DNA of 27,464 nt from JALYJG01 sp033763555 (GTDB taxonomy: Bacteria; Pseudomonadota; Alphaproteobacteria; UBA9219): NCBI GenBank assembly GCA_033763555.1, contig JANRKK010000031.1, forward strand, positions 1 through 27,464, written 5' to 3'. Shown in pieces: positions 7,381 to 14,653 of this stretch. Under the pieces are notes generated by a model, which saw only the letters and a program-made list of their open reading frames with translations, was not told the DNA's origin and ran no database searches. Each line of letters starts with the position of its first letter. Within the stretch, counting starts at the first letter, position 1. Position numbers and translations under genes: made by a program.

Positions 7381-8229
7381 ATGCCCTTCGGTAACAGCAA
7401 GCGCCCCCTGATCATGGGCATCCTCAACATCACGCCGGATTCTTTTTCCGGTGATGGGTTGCTCGCGCATCAGGATCCGGCTGCAGCTGCCGGAGCGCAG
7501 GCGGCGCAGATGGTCGGAGAGGGAGCTGATATTCTTGATATTGGCGGCGAAAGTTCGCGCCCCAGCTCAATACCCGTTTCGGTGGAAGAGGAAATGCGGC
7601 GCGTCATCCCGGTTATTGCTGCCATTCGGCAGAAATTTCCCAATCTTCCCATTGCCATTGACACCGTGAAGGCTGCAGTGGCGCAGGCCGCGCTGGATGC
7701 GGGGGCGACAATCATCAATGATATTTCCGCGCTCGGTGATCCGGACATGGCGCCGCTGGCGGCGGTACGGAAATGTTGGGTTGTTCTCATGGATAATCGC
7801 AGCAACCCGGATGCTGTGACACAGGATGCCAAAATCGGCGGCGAATATCGCGCCACAGATTCCGCCGACGTCACTAAAGACGTCATCAGAAATTTATCCG
7901 AGCGTGCAGCGGCAGCGCAAAAGGCAGGCATCGCCAAAGATAAAATCATTCTCGACCCCGGCCTTGGCTTCGGCAAGACGGTTGAACAGAATCTCGGGCT
8001 CATCCGCGATATAGGTCGCCTGAAGGAGCTTGGTTATTCCGTTCTGGTCGGGCCGTCGCGCAAATCTTTCATCGGGCGGGTGCTGGATGCCCCGGTCGAA
8101 GGGCGGCTGGAAGGCACGGCGGCTCTGGTGGCCGCCAGCACCTTGAAAGGTGCCGATGTTATCCGCGTCCATGATGTGCAGTTCATGGCGCGGGTGGCAA
8201 AAATGGCCGCCGCAACAGGCCCTGTATAG
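7381..8229 (+). CDS. folP: Dihydropteroate synthase
   Basis: Condenses hydroxymethyl-dihydropterin pyrophosphate with p-aminobenzoate to dihydropteroate, and is the sulfonamide target. At 282 residues it forms a TIM barrel with family motifs in order: MGILNITPDSFSGDG (12-26, N16), DIGGESSRP (53-61), IDT (93-95), IINDISA (111-117), LDPGLGFGKT (191-200), VGPSRKSFIG (223-232) and a C-terminal DVIRVHDV. The stretch LMDNRSNP (136-143) has Asp where many DHPS proteins have His (LMHM/LMHN). This is not known to be essential but is unusual. The start abuts the folK stop with no gap. The SRP RNA promoter begins just after its end. Confidence 0.95.
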   Translation: MPFGNSKRPLIMGILNITPDSFSGDGLLAHQDPAAAAGAQAAQMVGEGADILDIGGESSRPSSIPVSVEEEMRRVIPVIAAIRQKFPNLPIAIDTVKAAVAQAALDAGATIINDISALGDPDMAPLAAVRKCWVVLMDNRSNPDAVTQDAKIGGEYRATDSADVTKDVIRNLSERAAAAQKAGIAKDKIILDPGLGFGKTVEQNLGLIRDIGRLKELGYSVLVGPSRKSFIGRVLDAPVEGRLEGTAALVAASTLKGADVIRVHDVQFMARVAKMAAATGPV

Positions 8230-8241
8230 GCGGTTTTTTCG

Positions 8242-8271
8242 ACTCTGTTCCCGCCCGATTCTTGCTATAAA
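8242..8271 (+). promoter_or_regulatory. Probable promoter of the SRP RNA gene
   Basis: A -10-like TATAAA sits at 8266-8271, with 7 bases between it and the first base of the RNA stem at 8279, which is good spacing for a start site. The region about 17 bp upstream (near 8243-8248) has only a weak -35 match. Confidence 0.45.
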
Positions 8272-8278
8272 CAGCTTT

Positions 8279-8374
8279 GGGAGGTTGGCGGCGGACGGAT
8301 GTTGTGCCAACCCGGCCAGGTCCGGAAGGAAGCAACCGTAACACTTTCCATCCGGGTCGTTGTTCCAATCTCCC
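8279..8374 (+). ncRNA. ffs: Signal recognition particle RNA, small (4.5S-like) type
   Basis: This RNA pairs with Ffh (SRP54) to target nascent membrane and exported proteins. Seen: the conserved apical core around GCCAGGTCCGGAAGGAAGCA (8315-8334), including the GGAA tetraloop and asymmetric loop. The ends pair: GGGAGGTTGG (8279-8288) with CCAATCTCCC (8365-8374), allowing one G-U. The length, about 96 nt, fits the short bacterial form without an Alu domain. The position directly before dnaX is common in this class. No T-run terminator follows, so processing from a longer transcript reading into dnaX is possible. The ends were placed by the terminal stem and may be off by a few bases. Confidence 0.93.
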
Positions 8375-8410
8375 ACTGGTATTTCTCTAAGTGATGAACA
8401 GGATCGAAAC

Positions 8411-10249
8411 TTGAGTGAACTTTTTGCCCGTACCGCTTCCAAAAAATCCGCTCCGCCGGAACCAGAGGCTGCAGCTGACAACAACGATCAGTCGGCGCTG
8501 TGGGCTGAGCCTGCCGCACCCAAAAAAGACATGCCGCCATCCTATCGCGTGCTGGCGCGCAAATACCGTCCAGCAACTTTTGATCAGTTGATCGGGCAGG
8601 ATGCGATGGTGCGTACCATCGCCAATGCCATTGAACATAACCGCCTGCCGCATGCCTGGATGCTGACGGGTGTGCGCGGCATCGGCAAAACCACGACCGC
8701 GCGCATCATCGCCCGTGCGCTCAACTGCACAGGTAAGGACGGTCAGGGCGGTCCGACGGTGCAGCCCTGCGGGCAATGCGATTCCTGCCGCACAATTACA
8801 GAAGATCGGCATGTGGATGTGCTGGAGATGGACGCCGCCTCGCGCACAGGCGTCGATGACATCCGCGATATTATCGACGGTGTGCGCTATGGCCCGGTTT
8901 CGGCGCGCTACAAAATCTACATCCTCGACGAAGTTCATATGTTGTCGAAGAATGCGTTCAATGCGCTTTTGAAAACGCTGGAAGAACCGCCGCCGCATAC
9001 CAAGTTCATTTTTGCCACCACCGAAATCCGCAAGGTTCCCGTCACGGTTCTGTCGCGCTGTCAGCGTTTTGATTTGCGACGCATCGACAGTGAAACTTTG
9101 GCCAAGCATTTCACCGATGTTGCCGCCAAGGAAAAAGCCAAGATTGAGCCCGAAGCGGTCAAGCTCATCGCTCATGCGGCGGATGGCTCGGTGCGTGATG
9201 GGTTGAGCCTGCTCGACCAAGCCATTGCGCGCGGCAATGGCAAGGTTTCCGAAGCGGATGTGAAGGATATGCTCGGCCTCGCCGATCGGGGGCAAAGTCT
9301 CGCGCTCTGCCGCCATCTGCTGCGCGGCGAGATGAAGCAGGCTTTGGAAGTTTTTGGCGCGATGCAGCAGGCGGGCTCCGACCCCATGCAGGTGCTGCAG
9401 GATATGTCGGAACTTGTGCATCTTCTGACGCGCGGGCAGGTGATACCGAATTTTGCGCAAGACCCCTCGCTGCCGGAATATGACCGCCAATTGCTGACCG
9501 ACCTGTCTGACATCAAAATTCCGGCGCTGGCACGCGCCTGGCAGATTTTGTTGAAAGGCATCACCGAAGTGCAGGGCGCATCACACCCCGCGCAGGCAGC
9601 AGAAATGGTTTTGATCCGCCTCGCTTATGCTTCGGAACTACCGCCACCTGCTGATCTGATCAAGCAGTTGCGTGAAACGGCAGGGAATATCGCACCTTCG
9701 GCAAGCGTAACGCCGCCTTCCGGCGGTTCCGGCACGCGCGCCCGCGTCGCGAATGGCGGCACGGTTCTGACGCAGGCGATCGCCACACAATCCCTTCCGC
9801 AGGCCGAAGCCGCGCCGCAAATCATGCCGACAAGTTTCAAGGAACTTGTGGCGCTCTTTGTCAAAAACCGCGAAGGCACCTTGCAGGCGCAGCTTTACAG
9901 TAACGTCAATCTGGTGCGCTTTGCACCGGGCATCCTCGAAATCCGCGTTGGTGCCAGTGCGCCCGCCAATCTCGCCAGCCGTCTGACGCAATGCCTCACC
10001 AGCTGGACGGGACAGCGCTGGATAGTTTCCATCTCGGCGCAGGAAGGCGAACCGACTCTTGCGGAACAGGATCGCGCGGCGGAGCAGAAACGCCGTGAAC
10101 GCGCGATGAATCATCCCTTGGTGCTGGCGGCGTTGCAGGCTTTTCCAGATGCGAAGGTCACGGCGCTGCGGCAGAAAGCAACCCCGGTTGTTGCGGCGGA
10201 CAATGCCACTGACAATGACGAACCCACCCTTTTGAACGATGAGGATTAA
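8411..10249 (+). CDS. dnaX: DNA polymerase III subunits gamma and tau (clamp-loader ATPase)
   Basis: Clamp-loader motor that places the beta sliding clamp on DNA. The best start is TTG at 8411 with AGGA 7 bp upstream. An earlier TTG at 8360 lies inside the SRP RNA, and the first ATG (8531) lacks a ribosome site. Numbered from 8411, the protein has 612 residues. Seen: YRVLARKYRP; Walker A GVRGIGKTT (87-95); a zinc-binding set C106, C120, C123, C126; Walker B ILDEVHML (D173, E174); and sensor-like SRC in VLSRCQRF (215-217). After about residue 390 a low-conservation linker leads to a C-terminal domain. I saw no A6G-type slippage site in the middle of the gene, so a programmed frameshift making a short gamma form is not evident. 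Its stop abuts the ybaB ATG. Confidence 0.95.
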   Translation: MSELFARTASKKSAPPEPEAAADNNDQSALWAEPAAPKKDMPPSYRVLARKYRPATFDQLIGQDAMVRTIANAIEHNRLPHAWMLTGVRGIGKTTTARIIARALNCTGKDGQGGPTVQPCGQCDSCRTITEDRHVDVLEMDAASRTGVDDIRDIIDGVRYGPVSARYKIYILDEVHMLSKNAFNALLKTLEEPPPHTKFIFATTEIRKVPVTVLSRCQRFDLRRIDSETLAKHFTDVAAKEKAKIEPEAVKLIAHAADGSVRDGLSLLDQAIARGNGKVSEADVKDMLGLADRGQSLALCRHLLRGEMKQALEVFGAMQQAGSDPMQVLQDMSELVHLLTRGQVIPNFAQDPSLPEYDRQLLTDLSDIKIPALARAWQILLKGITEVQGASHPAQAAEMVLIRLAYASELPPPADLIKQLRETAGNIAPSASVTPPSGGSGTRARVANGGTVLTQAIATQSLPQAEAAPQIMPTSFKELVALFVKNREGTLQAQLYSNVNLVRFAPGILEIRVGASAPANLASRLTQCLTSWTGQRWIVSISAQEGEPTLAEQDRAAEQKRRERAMNHPLVLAALQAFPDAKVTALRQKATPVVAADNATDNDEPTLLNDED

Positions 10250-10570
10250 ATGAATATCGGCCAGATGATGAAGCAGGTGCAGGAAATGCAGGCCAAGATG
10301 GCGGACATGCAAAGCCGCCTCGCCGAGACCGAGGTCACAGGCCAGTCGGGCGGCGGCATGGTCACGGCCATGATGAACGGCAAGGGCGAATTGCGCGGCA
10401 TCAAGATCGACCCGAAACTGATCAACCCGGGGGAGGCCGAAATGCTGGAAGATTTGATCATCGCCGCCTGCCGTGACGCCAAAGCCAAGGCTGAAAGCGC
10501 CGTGGCGACTGAGACCGAAAAAGCCATGGGTGGCCTACCGCTCCCGCCAGGAATGAAATTGCCGTTTTGA
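10250..10570 (+). CDS. ybaB: YbaB/EbfC family nucleoid-associated protein
   Basis: A 106-residue DNA-binding protein of the YbaB/EbfC family, dimeric in known members and usually encoded between dnaX and recR. Seen: N-terminal helix with MMKQVQEMQAKM, central GGGMVTAMMNGKGELRGIKIDP, then an acidic helix EAEMLEDLIIAACRDA and the C-terminal tail LPPGMKLPF. The ATG directly follows the dnaX stop, with GAGGA in the dnaX 3' end as ribosome site. The last 30 bases (10541-10570) occur again, with 2 mismatches, at 11111-11140, and partly at 11588-11605. The usual partner recR does not follow here. Confidence 0.94.
   Translation: MNIGQMMKQVQEMQAKMADMQSRLAETEVTGQSGGGMVTAMMNGKGELRGIKIDPKLINPGEAEMLEDLIIAACRDAKAKAESAVATETEKAMGGLPLPPGMKLPF
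10541..10570 (+). repeat. ybaB-tail repeat, copy 1 (genuine ybaB 3' end)
   Basis: Codes for the end of YbaB (LPPGMKLPF and stop). It is the reference copy for two downstream partial duplicates. The stretch beginning CTCCCGCCAG differs from copy 2 only at 10543 and 10564. Confidence 0.85.
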
Positions 10571-10634
10571 GTCTTTGACACCCGAAACATTTCCGATAGG
10601 CTGGATGATAATAGTTTTAGCATAGGGGGCCAAA

Positions 10635-11099
10635 ATGAAATTATCATTTCGATCCGTTAGCCAAGCACTTGTTGCGCGCATTGAAAAATATCAAGGAGAG
10701 ATTTTCACCGTTGGGGCGCTCACCACGGGCTTAGGCATTTTTGGCGGGTGGATTTATACAGCTGTAAAACTTGGGGAGGCTTCGGGCGGTATTGCCGCTG
10801 TGGGGGTTATGATGGCTCCTTTTGTTGGCATCAGTGCTGCTGCTATGCGCCATATTTCTCAAGATATAAGAACCGAGGAACAGTTGGCAAAGAGTGAAGA
10901 TGCCTTGGTTTCCGGCATGGTGAGATATTCTATTGCCACTACGGCTGCAGTTGTCGCTCTGGGATTTGCCGCTCCAGCTTTCTCATTTACAAAGCCTATT
11001 GTAGAGCCTGTTGCTGTGAGAGAAGCAGCCCCCATTCCATGTCGCCTGGAAACTTTCCGCGTTCCAAGCGGGCAGATTATACGGTTCGACTGTAAATAG
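10635..11099 (+). CDS. Small membrane protein of unknown function, first of three
   Basis: I do not recognise this 154-residue protein. Seen: three likely membrane segments (about 23-44, 51-71, 95-117), a charged loop between the second and third (RHISQDIRTEEQLAKSED), and a tail after residue 118 with two cysteines, C136 and C153, which could form a disulfide if the tail is outside the cytoplasm. The ATG is preceded by AGGGGG about 6 bp upstream. Base composition is more AT-rich than the flanking dnaX and recN genes. It begins 64 bp after ybaB and is followed by a second copy of the ybaB 3' end. General architecture (hydrophobic Gly/Ala-rich segments, cysteine-containing tail) resembles the third gene in this cluster. 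Foreign origin is inferred. Confidence 0.65.
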   Translation: MKLSFRSVSQALVARIEKYQGEIFTVGALTTGLGIFGGWIYTAVKLGEASGGIAAVGVMMAPFVGISAAAMRHISQDIRTEEQLAKSEDALVSGMVRYSIATTAAVVALGFAAPAFSFTKPIVEPVAVREAAPIPCRLETFRVPSGQIIRFDCK

Positions 11100-11110
11100 C
11101 TTCTCTGCCC

Positions 11111-11140
11111 CTGCCGCCAGGAATGAAATTGCCATTTTGA
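11111..11140 (+). repeat. ybaB-tail repeat, copy 2
   Basis: Matches the last 30 bases of ybaB at 28 of 30 positions, including the TGA, but lies 570 bp downstream in non-coding sequence just after the first small membrane gene. It could be a remnant of a tandem duplication or of insertion at the ybaB 3' end. Confidence 0.85.
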
Positions 11141-11174
11141 AAATCTGATTAACTGCCAGTCAAAGGAGGTCGTT

Positions 11175-11574
11175 ATGAGTCAGCAATCACAAAGCAATAT
11201 GTCCACAGTAAGATATGCTCTGGAGAGTACGGTTCTTGCTACTACAATGGGGTATAACATGTTTGCGGCTATGTTGTTGGGGCCAGACGCCGCTTTAGGA
11301 GCTACTACTAGGAGGGTTGGTGGGTGTGTCGGGTTATCTTTATCGGCACATCAATGAATTTTCACTGCCATCTTTTTGTAAAAGTGGTGTGGTTGGTGTA
11401 GGAGTAGGACTCGCCTTTGGGCTTGTGGCCGATACTTTAACGGGGGATCTCCTTTGGAACCGTAAGGCTTCAACACCTATATCCGTTATGAGAGCATCTG
11501 ATCCTGAGTCGGACTCTTCAAAAAGACCCGATATTATTGGGCTTTCTTACGAAAACCGCTTAACATCAGGATAG
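11175..11574 (+). pseudogene. Small membrane protein gene, second of three, broken by a frameshift
   Basis: Begins at ATG 11175 with a near-perfect ribosome site AAAGGAGGT. The first frame reads to a TGA at 11355-11357. A second frame, open from 11299 to 11574, continues the same kind of protein. Joining them near 11300-11311 (GGAGCTACTACTAGG) by removing one base gives a smooth run LGALLGGLVGVSGYLY, very like WGAGLGALISVVQPAVY in the third gene. The downstream half contains GVGLAFGLVADTL, matching AGIVLGFMADIY there. So this is most likely one membrane protein of about 130 residues, frameshifted by one inserted base in a short ACT repeat. A sequencing error is an alternative, as is separate translation of the second half from TTG or GTG codons next to AGGAGG (11310-11315). 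Confidence 0.6.
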
Positions 11575-11587
11575 GCTTCTGTTGCAG

Positions 11588-11605
11588 ATGAAATTACCGT
11601 TTTGA
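11588..11605 (+). repeat. ybaB-tail repeat, copy 3 (short)
   Basis: The 18 bases ATGAAATTACCGTTTTGA match the final 18 of ybaB with one difference (A for G at 11596). It lies after the frameshifted second small gene, as copy 2 lies after the first. Confidence 0.65.
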
Positions 11606-11657
11606 AGTGCATCTTGAAGTAACTGTTTAAGGATCAAGTTTTTTTTAAAGGCGTTTC

Positions 11658-12050
11658 ATGAAAAATGAAATTCACATTGCGAATGCAGAATACGCGGCTC
11701 AGACAAAACTTGTATGGAGTGTAACGGCTGCTGCTTTGGTTGTCACCGGATATTTTACGGCCTGGGGTGCCGGGTTGGGTGCCCTCATAAGTGTGGTCCA
11801 GCCAGCGGTTTATGATACTGATCAGGACGCCATGAAGAAAACGGCATCCCGCTTTCTTCTTGGCAATGTAACCGCCGGAATCGTGCTGGGTTTTATGGCT
11901 GACATCTATACGGCTTCCGTGAATGAGAGCTTCCCGCGTGCCGCCAACCCCGTGATTGTCGAAGAAGTATCCTCCGAGCCAGAGATTCCCGTACGCGGAG
12001 CCTGTCCGGGAGACACCAGGGTAAAATTTCCGGAATTACTGTGCAGTTAA
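11658..12050 (+). CDS. Small membrane protein of unknown function, third of three
   Basis: A 130-residue protein that I do not recognise. Seen: two or three membrane segments (about 17-50, possibly a tight hairpin, and 66-86) separated by a polar loop DTDQDAMKKTASR, then a tail with two cysteines, C116 and C129, close to the C terminus, as in the first gene of the cluster. The middle region matches the repaired reading of the neighbouring pseudogene. The ATG at 11658 has AAAGG 7 bp upstream, and a T-rich stretch precedes it. It converges on recN with 23 bp between stops (12051-12073), where I see nothing. Role unknown; the paired cysteines suggest a tail exposed to the periplasm. Confidence 0.65.
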   Translation: MKNEIHIANAEYAAQTKLVWSVTAAALVVTGYFTAWGAGLGALISVVQPAVYDTDQDAMKKTASRFLLGNVTAGIVLGFMADIYTASVNESFPRAANPVIVEEVSSEPEIPVRGACPGDTRVKFPELLCS

Positions 12051-12073
12051 GATAAAGCTGCCCAAGGCGCTAT

Positions 12074-13777
12074 TTATCGCGTCGCCCGCTTCGCTGGTTT
12101 TTTGATTGCGATATCTTCGGCATCTTCCATCAGGCTTAATGCTGCCTGCCGTGCGGCGTCGGTCACTTGCGTTCCGGCCAGCATGCGGGCGATTTCCTCA
12201 CGCCGCGCTTCGGCGTCCAGCGTTTCCACAGATGTCACGGTCTGCTTGGCCTTGCTTTGCTTGGAAACGCGCAGATGATTGGCACCGCGTGCGGCAACCT
12301 GCGGGCTGTGCGTGACGACAAGGATTTGCACATGCTCCGCCAGCCGCGCGAGACGGTCGCCAACCGCCGATGCCGTTGCGCCGCCGATGCCGGAATCCAC
12401 TTCATCGAACACCAGAACGGGAACCGGATCGCTGGCCGCCACCACGACCTTGAGCGCCAGCATAAACCGCGCCAGCTCGCCGCCCGAGGCAATCCTCTGC
12501 AGGGGCCCTGCCGCCGCGCCGGGGTTGGTCGCGGCCAGAAACGAAACGCGTTCCATGCCTTCCGCCGACCATTGCTCTTCGGGCAGGGGGGTGACATCGA
12601 TCTTGAACTGCGCGCGTTCGAGTTTGAGCGGTGGCAGCTCCTTCATAATGGCTTTTTCCAGCTGTGTGGCGGCGCTGCGGCGTTTGGCGCCCAGATCTTC
12701 GGCGCACCTTATATAAGTGTGTCGCGCTTCAGCAGCCTGTTTGGCCAAGGCGGCCAGCTGATCGCTTTGATCGCCAAGCAGAGCCAGCCGTGCCGCCAGA
12801 TCGCGCCGCAAATCCGCCAGCCCATCGACCGGGACATTATGCTTCCTCGCCACGGCGCGCAGGGCGAACAGGCGTTCCTCGATGCGTTGCAAGGCATCCG
12901 GCTCGGCGTCGAGGGACGAAAGAATACGGTTGAGCTGTTGTGCGGCTTCAGCGCTTTCCTGCGCCGCGCGGTCGATGGCGGCGAGCAAATCCTGCAATCC
13001 CGCCGCCTTGTCCGCCACCCGCGCGACGGCTTTCCCGGCCTGCGCCAGTGCCGTGGATGCGCCACGCTCGCTGTTAAGCGATTGTTCGGCCAATTGCAAG
13101 GCTTCGGCGATTTTTTCGCGGTGCTGAAGGTTGGTGCGGCGCTCAGCCAGCTTTGCATCTTCCCCCGCTTCCGGAGCAAGCTCATCCAGTTCGGCAACGG
13201 CGGAGCGCAGAAAATCCTCTTCAGCTTGGGCGCGGCTGCGGTCGGTTTGTGCTGTGCGTTGTTTGTCTTCGGCGACTTTCCAGGCGGTATGGGCCGCGGC
13301 TGTTTTCTGCTTGGGTGGGCTCAGTGACGCGAAAGCATCCAGCAAGCCGCGATGTGAGGAGGGGTTGAGCAGCCCATGCGTTTCAAACTGCCCGTGAATT
13401 TCCAGCAGACATGCGCCGAATTGCTTAAGCAAACCGATGCTGACGGGCTGGTCATTAATAAAGGCGCGGCTCTTGCCGTCTTTGCCGATCACGCGCCGGA
13501 GGATAAGAGGATTATCGGCGCTTAATCCTTGCTCCTCGGCAAGGTCGAACGCGCCATGATCTTTTGGCAATTCAAACTCGGCTGTGACTGAGGCTTGCGC
13601 CGCGCCCGCGCGTATCAGGCTTGCGTCGCTGCGTTCGCCCAGAGCCAGGCCCAGCGCATCGAGAAGAATGGATTTGCCTGCGCCCGTCTCGCCCGTAAAA
13701 ACATTGAGGCCCGGCGCCAGCTGCAGCGCCAGCTTATCGATCAGCACCACATCATGGATGACGAGGCGCGTCAGCAT
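12074..13777 (-). CDS. recN: DNA repair protein RecN
   Basis: An SMC-like ATPase used in recombination repair of double-strand breaks. At 567 residues it has the usual length. Seen: N-terminal LTRLVIHDVVLIDKLAL and Walker A GETGAGKS (29-36); central coiled-coil arms rich in Ala, Glu and Gln; ABC signature-like ASGGELARFMLALK; Walker B VLVFDEVDSGIGG with D458 at the start of DEVDSG; and a switch histidine in VVTHSPQVAA. The start lies 3 bp after the bamD stop and lacks its own clear ribosome site, so it probably depends on coupling to bamD. A LexA-type box before bamD would place both genes under SOS control. recN is a classic SOS gene in other bacteria. Confidence 0.95.
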   Translation of the reverse strand: MLTRLVIHDVVLIDKLALQLAPGLNVFTGETGAGKSILLDALGLALGERSDASLIRAGAAQASVTAEFELPKDHGAFDLAEEQGLSADNPLILRRVIGKDGKSRAFINDQPVSIGLLKQFGACLLEIHGQFETHGLLNPSSHRGLLDAFASLSPPKQKTAAAHTAWKVAEDKQRTAQTDRSRAQAEEDFLRSAVAELDELAPEAGEDAKLAERRTNLQHREKIAEALQLAEQSLNSERGASTALAQAGKAVARVADKAAGLQDLLAAIDRAAQESAEAAQQLNRILSSLDAEPDALQRIEERLFALRAVARKHNVPVDGLADLRRDLAARLALLGDQSDQLAALAKQAAEARHTYIRCAEDLGAKRRSAATQLEKAIMKELPPLKLERAQFKIDVTPLPEEQWSAEGMERVSFLAATNPGAAAGPLQRIASGGELARFMLALKVVVAASDPVPVLVFDEVDSGIGGATASAVGDRLARLAEHVQILVVTHSPQVAARGANHLRVSKQSKAKQTVTSVETLDAEARREEIARMLAGTQVTDAARQAALSLMEDAEDIAIKKPAKRATR

Positions 13778-13780
13778 GGG

Positions 13781-14590
13781 TCAGAATATGCGGCTGATCC
13801 AGGATTCATTATCGGGTTCCGGCGTCAAATTGTTTTTCACCAGCAGTCCATAGGCATCCTGGTACCAATCGCTGCCCGGGAAATTATAACCAAGCACGGC
13901 GGCGGTCGCCTTCGCTTCGCTTGTGATGCCGAGCGCGAGATAACATTCAACCAGCCGCTCCAGCGCTTCAGGCACATGGCTGGTCGTCTGGTATTTTTCG
14001 ACCACGTTGCGGAAGCGCCCAACCGCAGCAATGAACAATTTTTGCCCGGCATACCACCGTCCGATTTCCATCTCGGCGCCCGCCATATGGTCGTTGATCA
14101 GCGCGATTTTCAAAACGGCATCCTTGGCATAGACCGTGTCGGGATAACGGTTGATGACATCCTGCATGCTTTTCAGCGCTTCGCGGGCGTAGGCCTGGTC
14201 ACGGCGTACATCGGCGATGCGTTCATACATGCACAGGGCGCGCAGGTAATAGGCATAGCCAACCTCGCTGTTCCCTGGATGAAGCTGGATGAACTGATCG
14301 AGCGTGCTCATCGCTTCGTCATAGCTCATATCCTGATATTGTGCGTAGGCTTCCATCAATTGCGCGCGCGTCGCCCATTGGGAATAGGGATGTTGCCGTT
14401 CCACTTCGGCGAACTGCTTGGCCGCCGCAGCGTAATCCGCTTTTTCCATAAGGTCGGCGGCTTTGTTGTAGAGTTTCTCGACAGGCTCTTCCGGCGGCAG
14501 CTTGTCCTTGTCGCCGTCGCCTGCGCAGGCGGCGAGCGTGAAGGTCAAGAAAGCCAAAGCCACAAAATCAAAGCGTGAAAATCTTTTCAC
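13781..14590 (-). CDS. bamD: Outer-membrane protein assembly factor BamD (lipoprotein)
   Basis: Lipoprotein of the BAM complex, which inserts beta-barrel proteins into the outer membrane. With GTG at 14590 as start it has 269 residues: MKRFSRFDF, a hydrophobic stretch, and lipobox TLAAC with the lipidated cysteine at 22. Ala follows that Cys, which fits outer-membrane sorting. Several TPR-like helical pairs follow (for example AADYAAAAKQFAEVERQHPYS and DEAMSTLDQFIQLHPGN with a YYLRALCMYERI segment), as in BamD/ComL. A TTG at 14614 would add 8 residues without a better signal peptide and would lie within the LexA box, so the GTG is preferred. Its substrate class is represented in the window by the beta-barrel protein at 6199. 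It is coupled to recN. Confidence 0.92.
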   Translation of the reverse strand: MKRFSRFDFVALAFLTFTLAACAGDGDKDKLPPEEPVEKLYNKAADLMEKADYAAAAKQFAEVERQHPYSQWATRAQLMEAYAQYQDMSYDEAMSTLDQFIQLHPGNSEVGYAYYLRALCMYERIADVRRDQAYAREALKSMQDVINRYPDTVYAKDAVLKIALINDHMAGAEMEIGRWYAGQKLFIAAVGRFRNVVEKYQTTSHVPEALERLVECYLALGITSEAKATAAVLGYNFPGSDWYQDAYGLLVKNNLTPEPDNESWISRIF

Positions 14591-14606
14591 AAGCCTGTTC
14601 CCGGTT

Positions 14607-14621
14607 GTTCCCAAAGGGTTC
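14607..14621 (-). promoter_or_regulatory. Putative LexA (SOS) operator before bamD-recN
   Basis: Reads GTTC-CCAAAGG-GTTC on the plus strand (GAAC-N7-GAAC on the gene's strand). It lies 16 bp before the bamD GTG and directly downstream of a -10-like TATAAA (14625-14630 on the minus strand), so LexA bound here would block the start site. An overlapping near-match with 6-base spacing lies at 14597-14610. Confidence 0.7.
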
Positions 14622-14624
14622 GCG

Positions 14625-14653
14625 TTTATAGCACAAGCGAAAGGCAGGAAAAC
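14625..14653 (-). promoter_or_regulatory. Probable bamD-recN promoter
   Basis: On the minus strand a TATAAA at 14630-14625 has a GTTTTC-like -35 about 17 bp upstream. The -35 is weak. Support comes mainly from the position of the -10 next to the LexA-type box. Confidence 0.4.

Noticed and set aside
8360..8410. Earlier TTG start for dnaX at 8360
   Set aside because: It lies inside the SRP RNA stem; the TTG at 8411 has AGGA at good spacing.
8387..9490. Antisense open frame opposite dnaX (367 codons)
   Set aside because: Opposite strand of a well-supported gene, with no start signal or domain.
14597..14610. GTTC-N6-GTTC overlapping the bamD LexA box
   Set aside because: The spacing is one base short of the operator pattern. 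The overlapping exact N7 site is the better call.
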